A stretch of 64,000 bases of DNA from Argonema antarcticum A004/B2 (lineage in GTDB: Bacteria > Cyanobacteriota > Cyanobacteriia > Cyanobacteriales > Aerosakkonemataceae), in contig NZ_JAIQZN010000005.1 of the NCBI RefSeq assembly GCF_023333585.1, forward strand, positions 62,001 to 126,000, given 5' to 3'. This document shows, in pieces, positions 1 to 9,587 of the stretch; the stretch's first letter is position 1; each line of letters opens with the position of its first letter. The notes under the pieces were generated by a model. That model was not told the DNA's origin, did not search any database, and was given only the letters and a program-made list of their open reading frames with translations. Both the position numbers and the translations under genes were made by a program.

Positions 1-1
1 T

Positions 2-1432
2 CCAGAGACTACACCTCAAACCGATAACCCGTCCACCACATCCGCTACAACATCTACTGCTAACCAGCTACCACCGACACCCTACGAAAATATTCGTCGC
101 CAAGGCTTAAAGAAAGAGCAATTCATCGGACGTGAGGAAGAACTGGAAACCCTCCACCGCTTGTTGCAGCAAAATCAGCAAGTGGCTATAACAGCCGCCA
201 TTGTTGGTATGGGGGGAGTGGGGAAAACGGAACTGGCGATACAGTATGGGCGAGGTCACTTGTATACCTATCAAGGTGGTGTTTGCTGGTTGCCAGCTAA
301 AAATTTTGCACCGGAACTGTTGAAATTTGCCCGTCCTTATTTTTTCCCCAAAGACAACTTGGATGGATTTTCTTCAGCTGAGCAAGTAAGATATTGCTGG
401 CTGCACTGGGCTGAAGGTGAAGTGTTACTGGTGGTGGATGATGTTACGGATTACAAGCAGCAGGTAAAGCCCTATCTGCCGGAATCACCTCGGTTTAAAG
501 TGCTGATTACCACACGAGAACGGTTGGGTAAGCCGATTGAACGGTTAGATCTGAATGTGCTGCAACCAGAGGCGGCGCTGAATTTACTTCAGGCGCTGGT
601 GGGGGCTGAACGGATTGAAGGGGAACTGGATAAGGCGAAACAACTCTGTGAATGGCTGGGCTATTTACCCTTGGGATTGGAGTTGGTGGGGCGCTATCTG
701 GAGCAAAAGCCGGATCTGTCTCTGGAAGAAATGCTGTCGCGGCTGATGGCAAAGCGGCTTAAACACAAAGCTTTGCAGAAGGCTGAGGATACTATGACGG
801 CTGAGTTAGGTGTAAGAGACGCCTTTGAGTTGAGTTGGGAACGCTTGGATGAAAATGCTCAGATGCTGGGATGCTTGCTGAGTTTATTTGCCTTGGCTCC
901 CATTCCCTGGTCACTCGTGGAAAGCGTAGCGGCTGGGAAAGACCCGGACGTTCTAGAAGATGCCAGAGATGATTTAATGCGTTTACACCTAATTGAGTGC
1001 ATCGATAAAGACACCTATAGTTTGCATCAACTGATTCGGCAATTTTTGCAGGAGAAGCTGGAAGAATCACCTCGATCCAATGACCAGAAACGTGCTTTTG
1101 TAGCGGCAATGGCAGCACTGGTAATGGCACGGGTGGCAAAGGAAAATCGTAAATTGCCTACACTTGAGGAAGTTAAATCACTCGCTCCTGTGATGCTCCA
1201 TTTAGCAAGAGCAGCCATTGTTTTAACAGAGTTTTTAAACTACGAGGAATTTGCATGGCTAGTTAACACGGTGCTTTTTGCTCAAACTCTCAGTGCTGAT
1301 ATATTGGATTACGCTCGGTCAACACAGCGAGAATGGTATTTTATTGGTCGCGATAGACTTGGACAATTAATAGAAAATAGGAAAAAAATGGGTGAAATTT
1401 GGCGTAGAAAAGGCGTGTTTGTAGATTTTTGA
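2..1432 (+). CDS. STAND/NB-ARC ATPase, 5' end outside window
   Basis: The reading frame is open from the left edge, so the true start is upstream; about 476 residues are visible. A Pro/Thr-rich linker (residues 1-35) leads into an NB-ARC module: P-loop GMGGVGKT near residue 70, Walker B VLLVVDD near 142, a sensor-like LITTRER, and the GxPLGLELVG motif near 220. A winged-helix-like part and a short helical tail follow. STAND proteins normally carry an effector domain before this linker and TPR or WD40 sensor repeats after the ATPase. The effector would lie outside the window. The sensor part looks very short here, since the protein stops after about 100 residues beyond the winged helix, so it may be truncated. 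The family acts as a signal-dependent switch in signalling or antiphage defence; the function of this member is not known. Confidence 0.85.
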   Translation, partial: PETTPQTDNPSTTSATTSTANQLPPTPYENIRRQGLKKEQFIGREEELETLHRLLQQNQQVAITAAIVGMGGVGKTELAIQYGRGHLYTYQGGVCWLPAKNFAPELLKFARPYFFPKDNLDGFSSAEQVRYCWLHWAEGEVLLVVDDVTDYKQQVKPYLPESPRFKVLITTRERLGKPIERLDLNVLQPEAALNLLQALVGAERIEGELDKAKQLCEWLGYLPLGLELVGRYLEQKPDLSLEEMLSRLMAKRLKHKALQKAEDTMTAELGVRDAFELSWERLDENAQMLGCLLSLFALAPIPWSLVESVAAGKDPDVLEDARDDLMRLHLIECIDKDTYSLHQLIRQFLQEKLEESPRSNDQKRAFVAAMAALVMARVAKENRKLPTLEEVKSLAPVMLHLARAAIVLTEFLNYEEFAWLVNTVLFAQTLSADILDYARSTQREWYFIGRDRLGQLIENRKKMGEIWRRKGVFVDF

Positions 1433-1629
1433 GTAGCGTTGAAGGTTGTCGCACCCCAATAGGGATGCAGGCAAGGCTAAAAGCGCGATCGCTACTACAA
1501 TAAAGCTAGGTTATCATTCAGAGTCAGACTGATGGACAATCAGCAAGACAGTTAGTAAGTAAAAATAATGAACCTGCGACAAAACATTAATCCGTTTATC
1601 CGTCCTTTGCGAACACAAAGGTAACAATA

Positions 1630-1671
1630 GGTAAGTTGTTGCGTTTTAGCGCTAAAACGCAACAACTTACC
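1630..1671. repeat. perfect 42-bp palindrome
   Basis: The left arm contains gtaagttgttgcgttttagc and the right arm is its exact reverse complement, with no loop. Related but divergent copies, sharing the GTTGTTGCG...TTTAGCGC core, lie at 38195-38250 and 51841-51937, so this is a dispersed family. Possible roles are a transcription stop, a cruciform or a relic mobile element. Confidence 0.85.
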
Positions 1672-1687
1672 CATGTTCATGGTAACG

Positions 1688-1858
1688 CTAATTAGTCTCA
1701 CCGATTTTTTGTTTTTCTGCACGTTTTTCTGCCATCCGCTTTTCCCATTTAGTCGCTATTTTGTCGGCAAATTCAGCCATTTATCTAGCTTTCTGTTCGG
1801 CAATTTCGATCTCTTTAATAATTTCAGCTTGTCTCTTTGCGTCTGGTAACTGTTTCAC
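1688..1858 (-). pseudogene. small Lys/Glu-rich ORF broken by a stop
   Basis: A GTG start at 1858 has a good ribosome site (GGAGG, about 1866-1870). The frame reads 25 codons to a TAA at 1781-1783, then continues in the same frame from an immediately following ATG for 30 codons to a TAG at 1688. Both halves are charged and helical, rich in Lys, Glu and Ala, and read as one small protein with one mutated codon. It could instead be two tiny adjacent ORFs. I do not recognise the family. Confidence 0.4.
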
Positions 1859-1927
1859 GGTAATTCCTCCAAAGTATTCATAATAAAGCATACCATTAAT
1901 TAGCTGTTATCATAAACCCAGAAAATC

Positions 1928-1960
1928 AGAAACCCGGTTTCTTGGAGAAACCGGGTTTCT
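1928..1960 (-). terminator. AGAAACC-type paired palindrome, likely terminator
   Basis: agaaacccggtttct and agaaaccgggtttct are separated by 3 nt, and each arm is itself nearly palindromic. The element ends 2 nt from the stop codon of the minus-strand gene beginning at 4682. The same unit recurs at 16949-16981 and 48906-48985. It would form a strong hairpin in the transcript of the upstream gene, but it has no clear U-tract. Confidence 0.55.
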
Positions 1961-1961
1961 G

Positions 1962-4682
1962 CTAAGAAGGGATGAACAATTCCGGGACTCGAATCCGCAA
2001 CTCCTCATTCAAGCGGGGCAATTCATCCCGCATTTGCAAATACCAATCGCGGCGTTCGCGGTAGTGTTGAGAAAGCAACCGATTGTCTCTCACCCATTGG
2101 TAAGCATTTGCTGCCAATTGATGTCGCCACGCAGTATCATCAATCAGCTGGCGCAAATTAGTCTCAAACTCTTCTTCGGAGCGATAAATTAACCCGGTTT
2201 CTCCTGACAAAATTGAGCGTTCATACACGGTGGGACTAGCCAGGACAGTCACCCCATGTCCAGCACATTCAATAAACTTGAGATCGGATTTCATGCTGTT
2301 AAATCGGGTTAAATTGAGGGGCAGGAAACCAATATCGCAGGTATGTAGAATTTCCTGATATCGCTCGTAGGTACAAAATGGCTCTAACTCTTTATGTGGG
2401 GTAGCCAATGCCTCAAAAAACTTCTTGTCGTAAATTACCTGCACGCGAACTTTATCGGCATATTCGGCCAGCAACTTATTCAAAACTGGCATAATCGGTG
2501 CCCAATCTTCTTCTCGATTGATAGCTCCAAAAAAGAGAGTTATTGAGTCATCGGATTTATATTGTCTTGGCTCTGGTAAGTAAGCCAATTGATTCTTAAA
2601 AATGCCAACATTGGGATTAATTTGGCGCAAAAATTCGGCGAGAGGCTCTGTAGAGGTTTGTACGCAGTGGAAAGCCCGGTAGCTGAAAAACTGATTTTCT
2701 CCATGAACGGGCCAGCGCATCGGGTCATCGTCAATTTCGGCAATGATTAAATAATCCCGTCGCAGCAGTTCTTGTAGTTTGGGGATATCATCTGGAGTTT
2801 GCAAATTACCCCGCTGCCAGATAAATACTTTATCCTCTCCTGGTTGCCCTACGCTCAAATCGGCTGCTTTGACTGCGGAAATCGTCCTTACGCCTGGAAT
2901 GGTAGAGCTAAAGCGATCGGGCTCCAATACCCGGACGCGATCGCACGCTACAGGAGCCATCATCATCGTCTGGATCAACAACCGCCGCATTGCCACAGGC
3001 GACTTGGTAGCCCGTACAACGTATTGAAATGCACCTGTCTGAACGCCAAATTGAGCCGGATCTAAGCCCAATTCCTTCACCAATGGCATGAGCTGCTGCT
3101 GAAACTTTTGGAACTCTTCCCCTTTTCGTCCCCGCGTCTGAATCTCATGCACCTGTAACTCTGCTTCAGCAAACATCTGCTTGATGCTATCCAAGGTGAA
3201 AAAGCGCAGGTGAGTGCGATCGAGCAAACCTTCATCCTCATACTTCCACTTCCCGCGCAACAGCTTGAGAATCAGACTCCAGTGCTGTACGTTGGGGATA
3301 CAAGCCAAAACTTCACCGTCTTCCTTGAGCCATGCAGTAGTGCGTTTGAGTACCGCCCAAGGGTCGATCGTATGTTCCAGTACATCCCCAAAAACCAGAC
3401 AATCAACCGTACCATCGGCAATATCTGCCTGTAAATTTGGGTCTTCGATATTTCCCACCACCACTCGGTTTAGCCTTGTCGCGGCAATCGAAGCCGCCGT
3501 CTCATTCAGTTCCAGACCGATATATTGGCAATGGGGATTAATCCGCTGATACTGTTGGCCCAAAGCTCCCGCCCCACAGCCAACCTCGACAATTACCTTG
3601 GCATCACCGGGCAGCAACCTGAGCAAATCTGGATTAATGCGATCGTAATAGTCAGGTAGCAACCTTGAGTCCTGAGTGCTGAGTGCTGAGTCCTGAGTGC
3701 TGAGTGCTGAGTGCTGAGTGCTGAGTGCGAATTCTCCCCCGCTCACCCGCTCACCCGCTCCCCCGCTCACCCGCTCCCCCGCTCCCCTGCTCCTCTCCCT
3801 CTGCTTATCAGCGAACATTTGCATGAATTTTTCGCTCCAACCCGTGCAAAAATGCTCAATTTCCAAAAAATTGGCATAATGGGACGCTGGCTTATAAACT
3901 TTAAACGATCGCATAATTCCAAGGCTGGCGGCACTTTCTAAAGGGCCCATAAAACTGGTATCGCGGTCTAGAAAATAAGGCTGCCTACTCCAATAGTTCA
4001 TTTGCGAAACATTCAAGAAATAGCAGCCCGCGTGAGGGTTACTAGCACGACTGAAAGTTACCGGGTTACCCATTATTTTCCCGATTAGTTCCGGTTCCTC
4101 TTGCAAATTCTGAAATTTAGCTGTTAGCTGCGATACCAGGTTCCCGTCGATATAGGTTTTTTGGCTTGTAGCACTGGCGTCCCGGCTGTGATTAGCGGTC
4201 GAGATTTCATAGCGATTTGGTTGCAGCAGGCACATATCACCCGCTTGCTTGGTAAACCACTTGAGTTTGACAAAAAACCAAGGGTCGTGCAAAATCAGGT
4301 CGTCTTCCATGTAGCAGAAGTAGTCATAACTACCAAGACAATCTCTCAGTAGTGACTGGCACTCAAAACCCAATAGCATCGGTTCCGAATTGGTACGGTA
4401 ATGCTTGTAGAAATGTGACGGAAGTGGAATCCGATCCAGAAGGTGAGAATCTTTAGTAGTACAGATAACTATATCTATGTCATGAGCTTGGGACTGATTG
4501 ACAGGCAAGGGAGCCCCCTTGGCAATGTCCATACTGCTCTGGGACTTCCCAAATAACTGGTGCAAAGCAGTGATAGAAGCATTTAGCGCCTGGATGCGCG
4601 GCTGAGGATCTTTAGCTTGGGAACCGTGCGTTCCGTTATCGGTTGGGTTGAAGAAGTGAGGAAGAGTGAACAGAATCCGCAT
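1962..4682 (-). CDS. glycosyltransferase-methyltransferase-glycosyltransferase fusion
   Basis: This 906-residue protein has three modules. Residues 1-290 resemble a GT-A glycosyltransferase, with an acidic [11 protein letters not shown] segment likely to bind metal and nucleotide sugar. Residues 345-580 are a class I SAM methyltransferase: [11 protein letters not shown] binding loop, [11 protein letters not shown], and a typical bactoprenol or sugar methyltransferase tail. Residues 585-906 are a GT-B-like glycosyltransferase with FLPL....[13 protein letters not shown] near the C-terminus. Together they suggest assembly and methyl-capping of a polysaccharide, but the substrates cannot be read from sequence. 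The linker at residues 296-340 is encoded by 8-bp and 7-bp tandem repeats of intergenic type, an unusual origin for a linker. A hairpin lies just after the stop. Confidence 0.88.
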   Translation of the reverse strand: MRILFTLPHFFNPTDNGTHGSQAKDPQPRIQALNASITALHQLFGKSQSSMDIAKGAPLPVNQSQAHDIDIVICTTKDSHLLDRIPLPSHFYKHYRTNSEPMLLGFECQSLLRDCLGSYDYFCYMEDDLILHDPWFFVKLKWFTKQAGDMCLLQPNRYEISTANHSRDASATSQKTYIDGNLVSQLTAKFQNLQEEPELIGKIMGNPVTFSRASNPHAGCYFLNVSQMNYWSRQPYFLDRDTSFMGPLESAASLGIMRSFKVYKPASHYANFLEIEHFCTGWSEKFMQMFADKQRERSRGAGERVSGGAGERVSGGEFALSTQHSALSTQDSALSTQDSRLLPDYYDRINPDLLRLLPGDAKVIVEVGCGAGALGQQYQRINPHCQYIGLELNETAASIAATRLNRVVVGNIEDPNLQADIADGTVDCLVFGDVLEHTIDPWAVLKRTTAWLKEDGEVLACIPNVQHWSLILKLLRGKWKYEDEGLLDRTHLRFFTLDSIKQMFAEAELQVHEIQTRGRKGEEFQKFQQQLMPLVKELGLDPAQFGVQTGAFQYVVRATKSPVAMRRLLIQTMMMAPVACDRVRVLEPDRFSSTIPGVRTISAVKAADLSVGQPGEDKVFIWQRGNLQTPDDIPKLQELLRRDYLIIAEIDDDPMRWPVHGENQFFSYRAFHCVQTSTEPLAEFLRQINPNVGIFKNQLAYLPEPRQYKSDDSITLFFGAINREEDWAPIMPVLNKLLAEYADKVRVQVIYDKKFFEALATPHKELEPFCTYERYQEILHTCDIGFLPLNLTRFNSMKSDLKFIECAGHGVTVLASPTVYERSILSGETGLIYRSEEEFETNLRQLIDDTAWRHQLAANAYQWVRDNRLLSQHYRERRDWYLQMRDELPRLNEELRIRVPELFIPS
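3664..3797. repeat. STRR arrays inside a coding sequence
   Basis: Nine heptamers of type gctgagt (3664-3726) are followed by eight octamers of types ctcacccg and ctcccccg (3734-3797). Because 7 and 8 are not multiples of 3, translation on the minus strand cycles through all phases and gives repeats of 7 residues (ALSTQDS) and 8 residues (GAGERVSG). The frame stays open throughout. Similar arrays sit between genes at 47424-47619 and 59712-59808. Confidence 0.95.
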
Positions 4683-5281
4683 AAGGTTGGTTACAATAGT
4701 GTATTAACAAAATCTTGACGAGCCGCGTAGCAACTTGCGGGAGTTGTGAATTTTTCAACATCTGTTGGCAGAAGTCCCCTTCCGAGTTGTAAACTCTAAT
4801 TCAAGTCAGGGAAGAATGCCACCGCAGCAACTAGACAATTTTACTGGATATTTTAATCTAAACTAGAAGTAGAAAATTCTGATACTTCAAGTCATCACAG
4901 CTAAATTAAATATGACTTACGCAAAAACTCTAGCTGTAGGGGTAATTCATGAATTACCCCTACAGCTAGAGAGCTTGAAATCTTAGAAAAACGTAAGTAC
5001 TATTAAAGCTGTACTGCACTGATGAGCAAAAACAACTTTAACAACAGTGTCATTACCATCATAGGACTCGTCAGGTTTGATTATTGGGGATACTAAAAAC
5101 ATCAAGCCCCGATTAAATCAGGTGTTACTCATATAGCAGGAGCAAAGATTTGATATGCCAAAACGACAAAAATTTACTACTTATTCATATCCCTTGGGAT
5201 GAAGCGGGGGAATTGACGTGCTATATTAAGCATTTGGTAACGAGTTATGCTTACTTTTTTTAAGCTCGGTAACCGAGAACA
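4683..5281. other. intergenic region with a MITE-like palindrome
   Basis: No gene is supported in these roughly 600 bases between two divergent genes. Besides the palindromic element at 4914-5000 I see no structure. Promoters for both flanking genes should lie here, but I cannot place them. Confidence 0.5.
4914..5000. mobile_element. MITE-like inverted-repeat element
   Basis: The outer inverted ends are acttacg (4915-4921) and cgtaagt (4992-4998). Inside is a perfect 44-bp palindrome (4928-4971) centred on TTCATGAA. It is small, has no coding capacity and has terminal inverted repeats, as expected of a non-autonomous transposon remnant. No target duplication was established. Confidence 0.5.
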
Positions 5282-6040
5282 ATGACAGGATTGTATCAAG
5301 CTGGCAACAGAGTAATTCAAGCGGATGAAATGCTGGTACTGCTGAATCGGTATCAGTTAATGCCGCAGTTTTTGCGTGGACTGATCGTAGACGAGGCGAT
5401 CGCCGAGATCGATCTGGGCGAGGAAGAGAGGAAAAGCGCTATAACTCAAACTGAAGCGCAATATCAGATCTCTTCACCAGAGGCTAAGCAAGCTTGGCTG
5501 CAAAGCCAAGGGTTAAGCCAAGAACAGTTTGAGGAAATCGTAGTTCGCCCCTTTCAGCTGGAAAAATTTAAGCAGGGGACTTGGAGTTCTAAAGTCGAAT
5601 CCTATTTCCTCACACGAAAATCTTATCTGGACCAGGTAGTCTACTCTCTCATTCGCACCAAAGACCTGGGACTGGCCCAAGAAATCTACTTTCGCATCCA
5701 AGAAGGCGAACAAAACTTTTCCGAGCTAGCCAAACAATATTCTCAGGGGCCAGAAGCCAATACGGGAGGAGTATTGGGGCCAGTGCCGATCCGCCAGCCC
5801 CATCCCCTGATCGGTCAACTCCTCTCAGTCAGTCAACCGGGTCAACTTTGGCAACCGCGAGCCTTAGCGGAATGGTTTGTAATCGTTCGGTTAGACAAGT
5901 TTATGCCAGCTCAGCTCGACGACGCCATGCGTCGCCGCCTGATCGACGAAATGTTTGAAACTTGGCTCTCCGAGCAGGTGAAAAAAATGGGAACTCTGCA
6001 TTTAGCGGAGAAAACGGAGGAGTCAGTGGCGATCGTGTAA
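5282..6040 (+). CDS. parvulin-type peptidyl-prolyl isomerase
   Basis: This 252-residue protein resembles PpiC/parvulin. An N-terminal helical region carries the QxxLV and W-Q-S-Q-G-L-S type segments seen in SurA-like chaperones. The rotamase fold spans about residues 115-205 (A..I..RI..G..NFSELAKQYSQGPEANTGGVLGPV). There is no signal peptide, so it should act in the cytoplasm. It precedes a peptidase-type ABC exporter and HlyD. In cyanobacteria this trio is common and the isomerase is thought to prepare the exported substrate, which is inference here. The ATG at 5282 has no strong ribosome site. The next gene starts 457 nt downstream, so it may have its own promoter. Confidence 0.85.
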   Translation: MTGLYQAGNRVIQADEMLVLLNRYQLMPQFLRGLIVDEAIAEIDLGEEERKSAITQTEAQYQISSPEAKQAWLQSQGLSQEQFEEIVVRPFQLEKFKQGTWSSKVESYFLTRKSYLDQVVYSLIRTKDLGLAQEIYFRIQEGEQNFSELAKQYSQGPEANTGGVLGPVPIRQPHPLIGQLLSVSQPGQLWQPRALAEWFVIVRLDKFMPAQLDDAMRRRLIDEMFETWLSEQVKKMGTLHLAEKTEESVAIV

Positions 6041-6497
6041 GGGGTCGTCTTGCAGGAAACTAATATTCAGCTGCAAGCGTCCCAGATCTTGGTAAGCTAT
6101 TCTACATTTATACTTACCAGGCGCATAAGATCGAAGTTTGGGAAAGAATAAAGGGAAAAGGGTTATCCTTGCCAGAAATATAAAGGAAAGACAATGAAGA
6201 AAAAACATATAACTAAAGACAGCTAAGCTGAAACAGATCTCCCGTACCTGATGCTGGAGGCAAAACTGATTAATTTTCTCAAATGCTTGCGGATCGGGAA
6301 TTGCTCATACCCGATGCCCGATGCCCAATCGCACGACAACGATATACAAGGATGCAAGGATAGAAAAATGCCATTTTGCCCACAAAAAACGGGGGATTAC
6401 AGAGTAAAAGTACAGAATATCTGCTGAAAGTTGATATTTGACAGTTTATAGTTCCCATTTCCCGCTGAAATCCCACATCTAATTATCCTGGTGGTGT
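6041..6497. other. intergenic region before the exporter gene
   Basis: No gene of credible length is present. A short cccgatg heptamer run lies near 6307-6325. An ATG at about 6194 after aaaggaaag opens a 10-codon ORF, too short to support. Promoter elements for the ABC exporter are presumably here. Confidence 0.4.
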
Positions 6498-9485
6498 ATG
6501 ACCCAAACAGTGTCTCGATCGCAAATTCAAACCTTTCTGGCCGAAATAGAGCCATTTAACCGACTAGACTCCAGAAGTTTAGAGGGTTTTGCCGCTCAAT
6601 GCCAGTTATTGCGCTATCGCATCGGGCAAACAATCCTGCAAAGGGAAGTGATGCCCACACAGGTAGCGATCGTCTATACAGGACAGGCGCGACTGTTGGG
6701 CTACGACCAGCGCACCCAAAGCCCCGCCAGCTTGCAAGTAGTCGGGCCGGGGGAAGCCCTGGGCTGGGTAGGATTGGTAAGGGGAGTCGCCTGTGAAACA
6801 GCGATCGCCTCCAGCGAAGTCATCTGCATCACTCTCCCGGCAGCAGAGTTTTTATCCTACCTCGATAAAGAACCAATTCTCAATGAAGCCTTCCGAGAGC
6901 GTTCTAGCCGCATCGAACTATTTGAACTATTAAGCTTGGAATTACAGCGCCGAGCATTAGCAAGCGTAAATCTCAAAGAACTAACCTTCCAAGTTTGGCA
7001 AGACACCGAAGTCCTCAACTTACCAAACGGTCAAGTAACCCTTCCCGAATTAGACCGGAATAGAGTTTGGTTAGTCAGCAGCGGCTTCATCGGCGCATTC
7101 TCAACCGGCAGCAGATTTCCAGCCAGTGAATCAGGCCCTTGGGTTCCCGTCAAAGGCAAACACGGTGCTAGGTTGTTGGGCGTGCGACTTCCGGTTGAAC
7201 CGTCGCCAGTTATAGATGTGACGCCACCCGTAGAGCAGATTGACAGGGATGCGCCAACAACAGATTTTGAAGATGTTCCTCTAGCACCTCCGATCGAGCC
7301 AACACCCCCGGAAGCCGTAGCCACACAGCAGAAATTCCCCTATTTTCGCGGTCGCGGCACAATAGAAGCCCCCCTAGCTTGCTTCAAAATGCTGGCCAAA
7401 CAGATGGGCGTCCCCTTCCGCAAAGATGTCGTTCGCAAAGTGTTGGATAACCAGCTCAAAGCCAGAGGAAGCATTACACTCCTAACCTGCGGTGGCGTAG
7501 CAGAGATGATGGGCATCAGCGCCCAGCTAGTAGAAGTACAAGCTCAGGCAATACCCAGATTAAAAGCACCAGCAATGGTTCAATGGCAAGATAGCTTCGC
7601 CATTCTTTACAGCATCAGCGACAAAGAACTGGTGATAGCAACCCCAGAAGAGGGAATACGCCGCCGACATCCACGGGAGTTTGCCGAAAATTGGGGAAAT
7701 GAAGGGCCGGTACTGCTGCTGCAACAGCGTGCTGAAGAACAGAGAGAAAAATTCGGCCTCGGCTGGTTTTTGCCCGCCATATCCAAATATCGCAAAACCT
7801 TAATAGAAGTTTTTATCGCTTCGTTCTTAGTGCAGCTGTTTGCCTTGGCAAACCCACTAGCTACCCAGGTAATTATCGACCAAGTAATCAAGGATCGCAG
7901 CGCAACCATCCTACATAGCGTGGGGCTGCTGTTGCTGGTGGTGGCAGTGTTTGAGGCGCTGCTGACTTACGTGCGGACAACTTTATTTGTTGATACCACC
8001 AACAGAATAGACATCAGTCTGGGTGCGGAGGTAATCGACCACCTGGTACGACTGCCGCTGAACTATTTCGACCATCGTCGGGTGGGGGAACTGGCCGGTC
8101 GGGTGAACGAACTGGAAAATATTCGTCAGTTTCTCACCGGCACAGCTCTGACGGTTGTACTCGATGCCTTTTTCTCGGTATTTTATATTGCCTTCATGCT
8201 GGTTTATAGCGTGCCGCTGACAATAGTCGCTTTGTCAACCATCCCGCTATTTGCCATTTTGACGTTAATTGTCTCGCCGATCGTACAGCGTCAGTTACGC
8301 ACCAAAGCCGAACGCTATGCCGACGCTCAATCCTATTTAGTGGAAGTTCTTTCCGGGATTCAGACGGTCAAAGCCCAAAATATCGAGCTAAAATCCCGCT
8401 GGCAGTGGCAAGAACGCTATGCTCGCTATGTCGCGGCAGGGTTTAAGACGGTGCTGACGTTTAGCACCGCTAGCGCTCTCAGCGGCTTTTTTAATAAGTT
8501 GTCCGGTCTGCTGCTTTTGTGGGTGGGCGCTTATATGGTGATAGCCAACCCACCTCAGCTAACTTTGGGGCAGCTGATTGCGTTCCGCATTATTGCAGGT
8601 TATGTGACTAGCCCTCTGCTGCGGTTGGTGCAGTTGTGGCAAAACTTCCAAGAAACTGCGCTGTCTATAGAACGACTCAGCGACGTTCTAGATGCTAAAC
8701 CAGAGGCAGACGAAAACAATCGCAACAATATCACTATGCCTTTAATTGAAGGGGCTGTGAAGTTTGAAGATGTTTCTTTCCGGTTTAATACCAGCGGACC
8801 GCTGCAACTGGTAAATGTCAATGTAGAATTTCCTGCCGGTACGTTTGTTGGGATTGTCGGTCAGAGCGGTTCTGGTAAGAGTACGCTGATGAAATTGCTC
8901 CAGCGGCTTTATGAGCCTAACGCTGGACGGATTCAAGTTGATGACTATGATATCGGCAAAGTAGAACTTTATTCTCTGCGCCGTCAAGTTGGGATGGTGC
9001 TACAGGATACGCTGCTATTTAATGGCAGCGTCCGGGAAAATATTGCCCTGACAAATCCCGAAGCTGGCGATGAGGAAATTATTGAGGCAGCCAAGGTGGC
9101 GGTAGCTCACGATTTTATCATGAGCTTATCTAATGGCTATAACACTATAGTGGGAGAGCGCGGCTCCAGTTTATCGGGGGGACAAAGACAGCGGATTGCG
9201 ATCGCCCGCACCGTCCTGCAAAACCCCAGACTGTTGATTTTAGACGAAGCCACCAGCGCCCTAGACTACCATTCCGAGCGCCAAGTCTGCGAAAACCTCG
9301 CAGTCGCATTTCAGGGTCGCACCGTCTTTTTCATCACCCACCGACTCAGTACCGTCAGAAGTGCCGATGTCATCCTGATGATGGATCAAGGCTGTGTAGT
9401 CGAGCAGGGTACTCATAAGGAATTAATGGAGCTTAAAGGACGTTACTATTGCCTCTACCAGCAACAAGAGTCAGAAATTTCTTAA
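6498..9485 (+). CDS. peptidase-type ABC exporter with cNMP-like and inactive C39 domains
   Basis: This 995-residue protein has four parts. Residues about 15-140 resemble a cyclic-nucleotide-binding (CAP_ED) domain. Residues 280-405 are a C39-like domain. About residues 425-720 are the six-helix ABC membrane domain. Residues 745-990 are the ATPase, with Walker A GQSGSGKST, signature LSGGQ, Walker B LLILDEATSALD and the H-loop ITHR. In the C39 part the catalytic Cys of the usual DCG motif is replaced (APL-AC) and the HFVV histidine is missing. It therefore looks like a non-cleaving, substrate-docking domain of the HlyB CLD type. It should export a protein with the HlyD encoded downstream and an outer-membrane TolC channel not present here. 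Confidence 0.93.
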   Translation: MTQTVSRSQIQTFLAEIEPFNRLDSRSLEGFAAQCQLLRYRIGQTILQREVMPTQVAIVYTGQARLLGYDQRTQSPASLQVVGPGEALGWVGLVRGVACETAIASSEVICITLPAAEFLSYLDKEPILNEAFRERSSRIELFELLSLELQRRALASVNLKELTFQVWQDTEVLNLPNGQVTLPELDRNRVWLVSSGFIGAFSTGSRFPASESGPWVPVKGKHGARLLGVRLPVEPSPVIDVTPPVEQIDRDAPTTDFEDVPLAPPIEPTPPEAVATQQKFPYFRGRGTIEAPLACFKMLAKQMGVPFRKDVVRKVLDNQLKARGSITLLTCGGVAEMMGISAQLVEVQAQAIPRLKAPAMVQWQDSFAILYSISDKELVIATPEEGIRRRHPREFAENWGNEGPVLLLQQRAEEQREKFGLGWFLPAISKYRKTLIEVFIASFLVQLFALANPLATQVIIDQVIKDRSATILHSVGLLLLVVAVFEALLTYVRTTLFVDTTNRIDISLGAEVIDHLVRLPLNYFDHRRVGELAGRVNELENIRQFLTGTALTVVLDAFFSVFYIAFMLVYSVPLTIVALSTIPLFAILTLIVSPIVQRQLRTKAERYADAQSYLVEVLSGIQTVKAQNIELKSRWQWQERYARYVAAGFKTVLTFSTASALSGFFNKLSGLLLLWVGAYMVIANPPQLTLGQLIAFRIIAGYVTSPLLRLVQLWQNFQETALSIERLSDVLDAKPEADENNRNNITMPLIEGAVKFEDVSFRFNTSGPLQLVNVNVEFPAGTFVGIVGQSGSGKSTLMKLLQRLYEPNAGRIQVDDYDIGKVELYSLRRQVGMVLQDTLLFNGSVRENIALTNPEAGDEEIIEAAKVAVAHDFIMSLSNGYNTIVGERGSSLSGGQRQRIAIARTVLQNPRLLILDEATSALDYHSERQVCENLAVAFQGRTVFFITHRLSTVRSADVILMMDQGCVVEQGTHKELMELKGRYYCLYQQQESEIS

Positions 9486-9487
9486 TA

Positions 9488-9543
9488 ATTTCCCAAAAGC
9501 AGATTGAAAATTTGAAATTGAATTCAATCTGCTTTTGGGAAAT
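9488..9543. terminator. 21-bp stem hairpin between exporter and hlyD genes
   Basis: The arms 9488-9508 and 9523-9543 pair perfectly around a 14-nt loop; each contains tcccaaaagcagattga or its complement. It begins 3 nt after the exporter stop codon. It has A/T-rich flanks but no long U-run, so it may attenuate or protect the transcript rather than end it. Confidence 0.55.
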
Positions 9544-9587
9544 CTTTAATTCGCAATTAACCATTACCAATTACCAATAAAAAAATC

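Larger units (their letters stand above)
1433..1961. other. repeat-rich gap with a broken small ORF
   Basis: There is no intact gene here. The stretch holds a 42-bp perfect palindrome, a small minus-strand frame broken by a stop, and a paired-palindrome hairpin abutting the end of the next gene. Each is listed separately. Confidence 0.7.

Noticed and set aside
1975-2005. tRNA-like GGGACTCGAATCC segment
   Set aside because: It lies inside the 3' end of a coding sequence and no cloverleaf can be drawn around it.
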